NCBI RefSeq assembly: GCF_001427305.1
Contig: NZ_LMFZ01000011.1
Location: 25,381 to 89,380, forward strand
DNA from: Duganella sp. Root1480D1
Lineage (GTDB): Bacteria; Pseudomonadota; Gammaproteobacteria; Burkholderiales; Burkholderiaceae_D
Length of the DNA stretch: 64,000 nucleotides
Direction of reading: 5' to 3'
Below the pieces are notes generated by a model. That model was not told where the DNA came from and did not search any database. It was given only the letters and a program-made list of their open reading frames with translations. Within the stretch, counting starts at the first letter, position 1, and each line of letters opens with the position of its first letter. The position numbers were made by a program, and so were the translations under genes. Positions 9,367-16,162 of the stretch are shown in pieces.

Positions 9367-9420
9367 AAAACCGGTAAAGCAGTGTCAGACCCGCAGGGTC
9401 CGACACCGATTCGCGGTTTT
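9367..9420. repeat. compound palindrome with GACCC-GCA-GGGTC core, copy 1
   Basis: Outer arms AAAACCG (9367-9373) and CGGTTTT (9414-9420) enclose an inner hairpin at 9382-9406, GTGTCaGACCC-GCA-GGGTCcGACAC, with a single A/C mismatch. It fills the gap between two genes of the operon, and its right arm overlaps the TAA of the upstream TldE-like gene. A second copy with the same outline is at 55829-55910. It may act as a REP-like element or an mRNA-stabilising hairpin. Confidence 0.7.
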
Positions 9421-10756
9421 AGACTGCGTCAGACAAAGAGGTGAAGTTGAAGTCACGCACCTTCATGGCAGGAATCAGCAACTGGAATTGCGATTCGTCG
9501 CCAGCCAGCACTTCCGGACGGCCCAGTTCTTCGATGTTGTTCAACATCGTCACCGGGCTTTCATTGAAGCGGAAGTTCTTCACCGGATGCTTGATCTTGC
9601 CATTCTCGATGTAGAAGGTACCGTCGCGGGTCAGGCCAGTCAGCAGCACGGTCTGCGGATCGACCATGCGGATATACCAGGTGCGGGTCACCAGGATGCC
9701 CTTCTTGGTCGAGGCTACCAGCTCCTCGGTCGACTTGGAACCGCCCGACATGATGATATTGCCCGGCGCGCCAATGGCACGCTGGTTCATCTTCTTGCCC
9801 CAGAACGGCGAGTAATTCATCGACGCGATCTTGCCGTTCTTGATGATGTCCATGCGTTCGCGCGCCAGCAAGGTCTGGTTGTCCCAGGGCAGCACGGGAA
9901 TATCCTTGTCCCACGGGTCGGCCCACACGTTCACCTGTTCGTCGAACAGCTTCTCGCCCATGCGGTTGCCGCCGCCTTTTTTCGCCAGGAAGCTGCGGCC
10001 CTCATCGGCCGATCGCGCATCGAAGCTATTGAACATGAACGCCAGCAGGTCGGAGGTGGCGGCAGGCTCCAGAATCACCGTGTAGCGGCCCGGTTCCAGC
10101 GCCTTGGCTTCCGCCGAACGGATGGCTTTTTCCATTGCCACCTCGGCCGCTGCGCGCGGATCGAAGCGGGCCACGTCCTGCGCATCGCGGCGCACCCAGC
10201 CCGAACCGCGACCATCTTCGGTGCGCACGGTACAGGTGAAATCGATGCCGGTCTGCGACTGATGGCCGAACACGCCGCGCGAGTTGGCGATGGTCTCGAA
10301 CGAGGACTGGTCGGTAAAGAAGCCGGCTGCGACCAGGCCTTTCTTCCTGCACGCTTCGATGCTGTAGGCGGCAACCTGTGCGCGGTACTCCGGATTGATC
10401 GCGTCGGTCGACTTGCTGAAAGTGTCGGAACCCTTGAACGCCTGCTTGTCCGGCGTAGGCATGAACTCCGGATTCTCCGGCGCCAGCTTGGCCAGTTCTT
10501 CCGCGCGCTGCACGGCTTTCGCCAGCGACTTGTCGTCGAACTCGTTGATGACGGCCGTGCCCTGCTTCTTGCCGAAAGCGACGGCGACGGACAACTGGGT
10601 GTTCTCCACCAGGCCCGCAGTCGATACGGCATTGCGCGCATAGCGGATATTGCCGGTACGGCTGCCGTTGATGGTGACGATGCATTCGTCGGCTTTGCTC
10701 AGCGACATTACCTTGTCGGAGATGCGCTTGGTCTCTTCCTGATTCAGGATCTTCAT
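9419..10756 (-). CDS. TldE/PmbA-like metalloprotease subunit, copy B
   Basis: The 445-residue protein is the paralogue of the product of 6366-7700. They share the N-terminal layout (SKADEC, VSTAG) and long C-terminal blocks such as STKKGILVTRTWYIRMVDPQ and GLTRDGTFYIENGKI, ending in the same residues (MKVRDFNFTSLSDAV). The N-terminal third has diverged more. There is no HExxxH motif and no signal peptide, as expected for the non-catalytic TldE-like subunit. The start is 15 bp downstream of TldD copy B. The stop codon sits inside the repeat at 9367-9420, and 69 bp separate it from TldD copy A. That gap could be where the two duplicated pairs were joined. Confidence 0.88.
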   Translation of the reverse strand: MKILNQEETKRISDKVMSLSKADECIVTINGSRTGNIRYARNAVSTAGLVENTQLSVAVAFGKKQGTAVINEFDDKSLAKAVQRAEELAKLAPENPEFMPTPDKQAFKGSDTFSKSTDAINPEYRAQVAAYSIEACRKKGLVAAGFFTDQSSFETIANSRGVFGHQSQTGIDFTCTVRTEDGRGSGWVRRDAQDVARFDPRAAAEVAMEKAIRSAEAKALEPGRYTVILEPAATSDLLAFMFNSFDARSADEGRSFLAKKGGGNRMGEKLFDEQVNVWADPWDKDIPVLPWDNQTLLARERMDIIKNGKIASMNYSPFWGKKMNQRAIGAPGNIIMSGGSKSTEELVASTKKGILVTRTWYIRMVDPQTVLLTGLTRDGTFYIENGKIKHPVKNFRFNESPVTMLNNIEELGRPEVLAGDESQFQLLIPAMKVRDFNFTSLSDAV

Positions 10757-10771
10757 GGTTGTCCTTTACGC

Positions 10772-12406
10772 TCAGCCGATCTTGCGGGCAGTGTTGATCA
10801 CGTTGATGCCGTTGAAGCGGGAGGTCGATGAACCATGCGACACCGCGCTCGACTGCATCGGCTGGCCTTTGCCATCAAAGAAGGAACCGCCCATGCGCCA
10901 GTCGCGCTCATCGCACATGGCGGTGCAGGCGTTCCAGAACTCCTGGGTGTTCGACTGGTAAGCCACGTCTTCCAGCATCTGGCCGATCTTGCCGTCCTTG
11001 ATCTCGTAGAACATCTGGCCGCCGAACTGGAAGTTGTAGCGCTGCTGGTCGATCGAGAAGGAGCCGGCGCCCACGATGTAGATGCCCTTCTTCACGTCTT
11101 TCACCAGTTCGTCCGGGGTCAGCTTCTTCTTGCCCGCCTTGAGCGAAACGTTGGGCATGCGCTGGAACTGCACATTGCTCCAGGAGTCCGCGTAAGAGCA
11201 GCCGTGCGATTCTTTTTCGCCGATCACCGCCACCTGGTCGCGCGTGGCCTGGTAATTGACCAGGATGCCATTCTTGATGATGTCCCAATGCTTGCACTTG
11301 ACGCCTTCATCGTCGTAGCCGACCGCGCCCAGCGAGCCAGGGATGGTTTTGTCGGCTTCGATGTTGACCAGGTCGGAACCGTACTTGAATTTCTTCGACT
11401 GCTGCTTGTCCAGCGTGGCGAAAGAGGTGCCGGCGAAGTTGGCTTCATAGCCCAGCACACGATCCAGTTCGGTCGGGTGGCCGACGGATTCGTGGATCGT
11501 CAGCCACATGTGTTCCGGCGACAGCACCAGGTCGTACTTGCCCGGTTCGACCGATTTGGCGGTCAGTTTTTCCTTGGCCTGGCGGCCGGCAGCTTTCGCA
11601 TCCTCGACCAGGTCGTAGGTACGGTTGTACAGCGTGGCGACGCCGCCCGCTGCCTTGATCTTGTCTTCCTTGCGGCCGTCCAGGTATTCATAGCCCATGC
11701 CGACCGGAGTGCCCAGGTCGGAGCGGCTGCGGAACTTGCCGGTCGACTTGTCGACGGCGGTGGCAAAGAACGGCACCCACAGGCGATGCAGGTCCTGGTC
11801 GATATAGGAACCGTCGGTGGAAGCGAAATACTTCTGCTGGTTGACCTGGAACAGCAGGGACTGGATGAAGGAAGCGCCGGATTCCAGCGCGCCCTTGTTG
11901 GCGGTGATCAGCAGGTCGGCCTTCTCCTTGATCGGTACCGTGCGCCAGTCTTTCTTGATTGGCGTCGCCCACGACACTTCGCCCACGCCCGGGGTAGGTG
12001 CCAGTTGCACGCCGGCAGCCTGCAGCTTGGAGTTGGCCTTGGCGATGGCAACCGCCTGGCGCGCCGCGCCGGCCACCCCGTCCGGCGACATGTCGCTGGT
12101 CGCTGCAAAGCCGTAGGCGCCATTGGCGATCACGCGCACGCCGACGCCAGCCGACTCGGTGTTGGTGACGTTTTCAATGTTCAGGTCACGGGTGGTGATG
12201 AACTGGTTCAGGTAGCGGCCAATGCGCACGTCGCAGTAGCTGGCGCCGGCCTGGGTGGCCGCGGTCAGCGCGGTATCTGCCAGCATCTTCTTGAACTTCA
12301 CTTCCACGGGCTTGATCAGCTCGTCGGCCGCAATGGCGCGGCCAAAAGGCATCATCATGGCAGCCATCGCACCGCCGCTCATGTTGAGGAATGCACGTCG
12401 TTCCAT
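10772..12406 (-). CDS. TldD-like zinc metalloprotease with Tat-like signal, copy B
   Basis: The 544-residue protein begins with ERRAFLN followed by a Gly/Ala/Met-rich hydrophobic stretch and AIAADEL, a twin-arginine-like signal a little less canonical than that of copy A (Asn for Lys). The zinc motif HESVGH is intact near residue 305, followed by PTELDRVLGYEANFAGTSF. Apart from the signal it follows copy A closely over its whole length, including the DWRMGGSFFDGKGQP segment near the C-terminus. This is the first gene of the operon. Upstream lies a 307-bp gap with a large inverted repeat, so the promoter is presumably between 12407 and about 12480. It is most likely an exported peptidase acting with TldE copy B. 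Confidence 0.88.
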   Translation of the reverse strand: MERRAFLNMSGGAMAAMMMPFGRAIAADELIKPVEVKFKKMLADTALTAATQAGASYCDVRIGRYLNQFITTRDLNIENVTNTESAGVGVRVIANGAYGFAATSDMSPDGVAGAARQAVAIAKANSKLQAAGVQLAPTPGVGEVSWATPIKKDWRTVPIKEKADLLITANKGALESGASFIQSLLFQVNQQKYFASTDGSYIDQDLHRLWVPFFATAVDKSTGKFRSRSDLGTPVGMGYEYLDGRKEDKIKAAGGVATLYNRTYDLVEDAKAAGRQAKEKLTAKSVEPGKYDLVLSPEHMWLTIHESVGHPTELDRVLGYEANFAGTSFATLDKQQSKKFKYGSDLVNIEADKTIPGSLGAVGYDDEGVKCKHWDIIKNGILVNYQATRDQVAVIGEKESHGCSYADSWSNVQFQRMPNVSLKAGKKKLTPDELVKDVKKGIYIVGAGSFSIDQQRYNFQFGGQMFYEIKDGKIGQMLEDVAYQSNTQEFWNACTAMCDERDWRMGGSFFDGKGQPMQSSAVSHGSSTSRFNGINVINTARKIG

Positions 12407-12504
12407 AGTCTCTCCAGGGTTATCGTTTTTACCTAAGACAGCTTGCAGGAGTCAAATCCTACGCAATTTTTATGCCATTGTGTAAAGCTTGTACAAAGCA
12501 GAAA

Positions 12505-12587
12505 CAATTGCCGAAAAAATGGGGACGTACCCCATTTAAAGAAGCTTTCTCTTTAAATGGGGTACGTCCCCATTTTTTCGGCAATTG
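12505..12587. repeat. perfect 38-bp-arm inverted repeat (REPIN-like)
   Basis: Arms 12505-12542 and 12550-12587 are exact reverse complements with a 7-nt loop (AGCTTTC). Each arm carries ATGGGGACGTACCCCAT, which is itself nearly palindromic, so the element consists of two inverted REP-like units. It lies in the 307-bp gap between the divergent TldD copy B and methyltransferase genes. The rest of that gap shows only the smaller inverted repeat at 12598-12624 and a ribosome-binding site before 12714. The form fits two REP sequences mobilised by a RAYT-type transposase acting elsewhere; none is in this window. Confidence 0.85.
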
Positions 12588-12597
12588 TGTCCGGGAG

Positions 12598-12624
12598 GTG
12601 TCCGCACACCGTCCGCGCGGACAC
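12598..12624. promoter_or_regulatory. inverted repeat upstream of methyltransferase gene
   Basis: GTGTCCG at 12598-12604 is repeated in reverse as CGGACAC at 12618-12624, with the 12-bp palindrome GTCCGCGCGGAC (12611-12622) overlapping the right arm. A further GTGTCC lies just left at 12587-12592. It is a candidate operator or 5' UTR hairpin about 90 bp before the start at 12714. Confidence 0.35.
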
Positions 12625-12713
12625 TTGACCAAGCGGCCAGCTTGCCCGATCATCAAGGCCCGGGCGACCGGACCCGCTGTGTCGCCTGCCCAACGAAAAA
12701 AGGAGACTCCTGA

Positions 12714-13529
12714 ATGAAACAGTACGTCCTGGCCGGCTTGCTGGCCGTTGGCTTCACCAGTTTTTCCGGCGCGGCTTTGGCAGATCCTGCCTTGAAAGCT
12801 GCAATCGCCAGCCCCACCCGCAACGCGGACAACGTCAAGCGCGACCAATTCCGCCATCCCTACGAGACCCTGACCTTCTTCGGCATCAGGCCGGGCATGA
12901 CGGTGGTCGAACTGTCGCCGGGCGGCGGCTGGTACACCGAGATCCTCGCCCCCTACCTGCGTGACCAGGGCAAGCTGATTACAGCCGGCTCCACGCCGCA
13001 ATCGGCCGATGAAAAAGTGCGCAAATCGGCCGAGCGCTTCCAGGAATTCCTGGCCAAACAACCTGGCCGCGACAAGGTGGTGCTGGGCGCCTTCGAACCG
13101 GGAAAAGGCTTGTATAGCTATGCGCCAAAGGGCAGCGCCGACATGGTGCTCACCTTCCGCAACATCCATAACTGGATCGGCACCGGCGACGAAAACATGA
13201 AGAAGCTGATGTCCAGCATTTACGACACCCTGAAGCCGGGCGGCGTGTTCGGCGTGGAAGAGCACCGCCTGCCGGCTGCCATGAAGCAGGACGCCGAAGC
13301 CAGCTCCGGCTATATGCACGAAGCCTATGTGATCAAGATGGCCGAGCAGGCCGGCTTCAAGCTGGTGGCCAAGTCCGAAGTCAACGCCAATGCCAAGGAC
13401 GACGCCAACCACGAAAACGGCGTATGGGCCTTGCCGCCAACCTTCACCAACAAGGACAAGGACCGCGCCAGGTACGCTGCCATCGGCGAGAGCGACCGTA
13501 TGACGCTGAAGTTCGTCAAGCCGCAGTAA
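12714..13529 (+). CDS. exported SAM-methyltransferase-like protein
   Basis: The 271-residue protein has a signal peptide (about residues 1-23, cut after ALA). A class I methyltransferase motif I follows at 64-73 (VVELSPGGGW) and a Rossmann-like pattern with LITAG and ADMVLTFRNIHNW, which resembles the predicted methyltransferases of COG4798. A secreted SAM-dependent enzyme is odd because the periplasm should lack SAM, so the fold may have been re-used for another purpose. The start is supported by AGGAG 7-8 bases upstream in a purine-rich stretch. It is followed 3 bp later by a solute-binding-like gene, probably in the same transcript. Function is unknown. Confidence 0.8.
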   Translation: MKQYVLAGLLAVGFTSFSGAALADPALKAAIASPTRNADNVKRDQFRHPYETLTFFGIRPGMTVVELSPGGGWYTEILAPYLRDQGKLITAGSTPQSADEKVRKSAERFQEFLAKQPGRDKVVLGAFEPGKGLYSYAPKGSADMVLTFRNIHNWIGTGDENMKKLMSSIYDTLKPGGVFGVEEHRLPAAMKQDAEASSGYMHEAYVIKMAEQAGFKLVAKSEVNANAKDDANHENGVWALPPTFTNKDKDRARYAAIGESDRMTLKFVKPQ

Positions 13530-13532
13530 TCA

Positions 13533-14390
13533 GTGCTGACAAGGCTGCATCGCGCTGCCGCCGGCCTGTTGCTGGCGGCAGCATCCACCCTGGCTAACGC
13601 TGGCGACGCGGCCAATGCGCCGCTGATGCGCTTCGTGCTGCCTTCGGTCACTCCCGGCTCCGAGGTGCAGGTCACCTACTTCCACCTGCTGCTGCGCCTT
13701 GCGCTGGAAAAGACCGACGGCCCGTTTTCCATCGAGTTCTATCCCCACGAACTGACCAGCCCGCGGCGCGCCCTGGAACTGAAGCGCAATGGCGTGATCA
13801 ACATCATGTGGGATGGCACCAACGCCCAGCGCGAACACGACCTGCTGCCGATCCGCATTTCGCTGGTGCGCGACTTGAACGATTACCGTGTCTTCATGAT
13901 CCGCAAGGAAGACGAGGCGCGCTTCCGCGAAGTGCGCAGCCTGGCCGACTTGCGCAAGCTCACCGCCGGTGCCGGCGTCAACTGGCCTTCGGTGGACGTG
14001 TTGCGGCACAACGGCCTGCCGGTTGAAACCACGGTCAACTACAGTTCCCTGTTCCCGATGCTGAAAGCCAGGCGCTTCGACTACATGCCGCGCGGCGTGC
14101 ACGAAGCGTGGGCGGAAGAGCAGGTGTATGGCAAGGATGGCTTGATGGTGGAACCAAGCATCTTCCTGCATTATCGCGTGCCGTTCTACTTCTTTGTCAG
14201 CAAGGACAATAAGGCGATGGCGCAACGGGTGGAGAGGGGATTGAAACTGGCGCAAGCCGATGGCAGTTTCGACAAGCTGTTGAATGGTTACCCGGCTTTT
14301 CAGCGCGCCCTGGCGGAAATCGCGGCGCGCAAGCGCAAGGTGTTTGAATTGGAACTTCCTAGCGGGACTGCAGGCGGCTCATCAAGGTAA
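13533..14390 (+). CDS. periplasmic solute-binding-like protein (SBP family 3 type)
   Basis: The 285-residue protein starts at a GTG 3 bp after the previous stop. It has a signal peptide (residues 1-23, AAASTLANA). The remaining sequence has the character of a transporter substrate-binding domain: an N-terminal lobe with SVTPGSEVQVTYF, a hinge-like RISLVRDLNDYRVFMIRK segment and a C-terminal lobe with alpha helices. No ABC permease or ATPase gene is nearby, so it is probably an orphan binding protein or sensor-like component. Its 3' end overlaps the convergent 32-residue membrane peptide frame by 32 bp. No clear ribosome-binding site precedes the GTG, so translational coupling to the methyltransferase gene is likely. 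Confidence 0.7.
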   Translation: MLTRLHRAAAGLLLAAASTLANAGDAANAPLMRFVLPSVTPGSEVQVTYFHLLLRLALEKTDGPFSIEFYPHELTSPRRALELKRNGVINIMWDGTNAQREHDLLPIRISLVRDLNDYRVFMIRKEDEARFREVRSLADLRKLTAGAGVNWPSVDVLRHNGLPVETTVNYSSLFPMLKARRFDYMPRGVHEAWAEEQVYGKDGLMVEPSIFLHYRVPFYFFVSKDNKAMAQRVERGLKLAQADGSFDKLLNGYPAFQRALAEIAARKRKVFELELPSGTAGGSSR

Positions 14391-14457
14391 CAAAGCCATA
14401 GCCGGCAACGAACAGACCACCCAATACGACGGCAATTGAGACAATCAGGCTAGTCAT
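14359..14457 (-). CDS. probable 32-residue single-pass membrane peptide
   Basis: An ATG at 14455-14457 is preceded by GGGAG five bases upstream, a strong ribosome-binding site. It opens a 32-codon frame ending in TAG. The product is one hydrophobic helix (about residues 4-26, with SIAVVLGGLFVAGYGF) followed by a short basic tail (SRLQSR). The last 32 bp overlap the end of the convergent solute-binding gene. Single-helix peptides with this layout often modulate larger membrane proteins. No homologue can be named from the sequence alone. Confidence 0.5.
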   Translation of the reverse strand: MTSLIVSIAVVLGGLFVAGYGFVTLMSRLQSR

Positions 14458-14548
14458 TCATTCTCCCATGTGCACACGCCAGGCGACATTATGCTGCATG
14501 CGCACATGAAAGATTCTCACACTTCGTTTCAAGTTTGTCTGAATTTTG

Positions 14549-16162
14549 TCATTTTTTCACCGGAGTAAAGGACAAATCGGCGAAGTCATAGCTGAAATCA
14601 GTCTCGGTGGACACTGGCGCCATCTTCATGCGGTCGATCGAACCGTCCGGATTCAACGAGAACGTCACATAGGCATCCGCGTTGAAATTGCGCTCCTTCC
14701 AGCGCACGATGAAGGTGTCGTGCTGGAAGTGTTCCAGCGTGCCGGTCAAATCCGGCGTGCGGCTGAATGTCATGAGCTGCTTGCCGCCTTCCTGCCTGAT
14801 GCTCACCGTGCCATACCAGTCATCCTTGTAGTCGCCGTTGTAGGAAGCCAGCGGCAGCGAAGGCTTGGAGGACGCCGCGCGGCCTGCGGTCAGCTTGCCC
14901 TGGCGTGCCAGTTCTTCCTTGTGCATTTCCGCTTCCTGCTCGGCATAGACCTTGATCCAGTCGGTCGGCGCCGCGCCCATGTAATTATCCAGGATGCGCC
15001 ACTGCAGCGCAGTCATTGCCGGGCCGTTTTCCGCGTTGGTGAAGATGGCCACGCCCAGCTTCTCCTCCGGCACCATCACGATGCGCGAATAAAAGCCTTG
15101 CAGCGCGCCGCCGTGCATGGCGATCTTGCGGCCACGGTAGTCGCGCAGTTGGAAGCCCAGGCCATACGCGGCAAAGTTAGGCTTGGTGGCAGCCAGCGCC
15201 GGTTTCGGCTCGCTGATCTTCATCGGCGTTTGCTGGGTCCACATCTCGCGCGCCTGTTTGGCGCTGAAAAGCTGCTTGCCGTTTTCCAGCTTGCCTTCGT
15301 TGAGCAGCACTTGCATCCACTTGGCGATATCTTCCGCATTGGTCTGGATGCCGACTGCGCCCACGGCATTCTGCACCGGCATCGGCTTCACCACGGCGGC
15401 TTTGCCATTGATCTTGCTGTGCGGCGCCGAGTAATCGGCCGTCTTCAGCATCTCGTCGACATTGGTGGTAGTGCCGCTCATGCCCAGCGGCGCCAGGATG
15501 CGCTCTCGCGTCGTTTCTTCCCAGCTCTTGCCTGACTTCTGCGTGATGATCTTGCCGGCCACGATGTACAGCAGGTTGTCGTAGGCGTAGTTGTTGCGGA
15601 AGCTGGTGGCCAGCTTCACGTTGCGCAGGCGCTCGATGATTTCATCGGTGCTGAAGTTGGTGGTAGGCCACCACAGCAAATCGCCGGCGCCCAGGCCCAG
15701 GCCGCTGCGGTGCACCAGCAGGTCGCGCACCGTCATGGTGTGGGTCACATAAGCATCCGACATCTGGAAGCCAGGCAGGTGCCTGGTGACGGGGTCGTCC
15801 CAGCCAAGCTTGCCCTCGTCCACCAACTGCGCCAGTCCGGCAGCCGTAAAGGCTTTCGAGTTCGATGCAATTTCAAACAGGGTCTTGCCGGTCACCGGCG
15901 CCGGGTTGCCCAGCTTGCGCACGCCAAAACCCCTGGTAGCCACGACCTTGCCGTCCTTGACGATAGCGATGGCAATGCCCGGCACGTCGAACGTCTTCAA
16001 CGCCAGGTTGACGTCGCGATCAAGGTCAAAGGCCGGCGCAGTGGTGGCGGCAGCGGCGACCGTACCCTCCGGTGCGGCGCCAACCGGCGCACTGATGGCA
16101 GCACTGGCCGCAAAGGCCAGCATGAGCAGGGTGGCGATTGGTTTCCTCAGCAGCATGATCAT
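14549..16162 (-). CDS. exported serine hydrolase (beta-lactamase / class C fold)
   Basis: The 537-residue protein has an N-terminal hydrophobic signal (about 8-30). The serine beta-lactamase-like fold shows SxxK at 100-103 (SNSK), Y-D-N at 194-196 as the second motif, and HGG (in MHGGALQGFYS) replacing KTG. The C-terminal 110 residues look like the DUF3471-type domain that often follows such hydrolases. Members cleave esters, peptides or D-amino acid bonds; a true beta-lactamase role is unlikely from these motifs. The start overlaps the stop of the M1 aminopeptidase gene by 4 bp, so the two exported hydrolases are co-translated, perhaps for peptide degradation in the periplasm. Confidence 0.85.
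   Translation of the reverse strand: MIMLLRKPIATLLMLAFAASAAISAPVGAAPEGTVAAAATTAPAFDLDRDVNLALKTFDVPGIAIAIVKDGKVVATRGFGVRKLGNPAPVTGKTLFEIASNSKAFTAAGLAQLVDEGKLGWDDPVTRHLPGFQMSDAYVTHTMTVRDLLVHRSGLGLGAGDLLWWPTTNFSTDEIIERLRNVKLATSFRNNYAYDNLLYIVAGKIITQKSGKSWEETTRERILAPLGMSGTTTNVDEMLKTADYSAPHSKINGKAAVVKPMPVQNAVGAVGIQTNAEDIAKWMQVLLNEGKLENGKQLFSAKQAREMWTQQTPMKISEPKPALAATKPNFAAYGLGFQLRDYRGRKIAMHGGALQGFYSRIVMVPEEKLGVAIFTNAENGPAMTALQWRILDNYMGAAPTDWIKVYAEQEAEMHKEELARQGKLTAGRAASSKPSLPLASYNGDYKDDWYGTVSIRQEGGKQLMTFSRTPDLTGTLEHFQHDTFIVRWKERNFNADAYVTFSLNPDGSIDRMKMAPVSTETDFSYDFADLSFTPVKK

Noticed and set aside
12407..12713. Search for a CRISPR array or riboswitch in the repeat-bearing gap
   Set aside because: There is one large inverted repeat and one small one, no regularly spaced direct repeats, and no recognised aptamer core.
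14549..16162. Call of a resistance-type beta-lactamase
   Set aside because: The fold matches, but the third motif is HGG rather than KTG and a long extra C-terminal domain is present, which point to an esterase or peptidase-like hydrolase.
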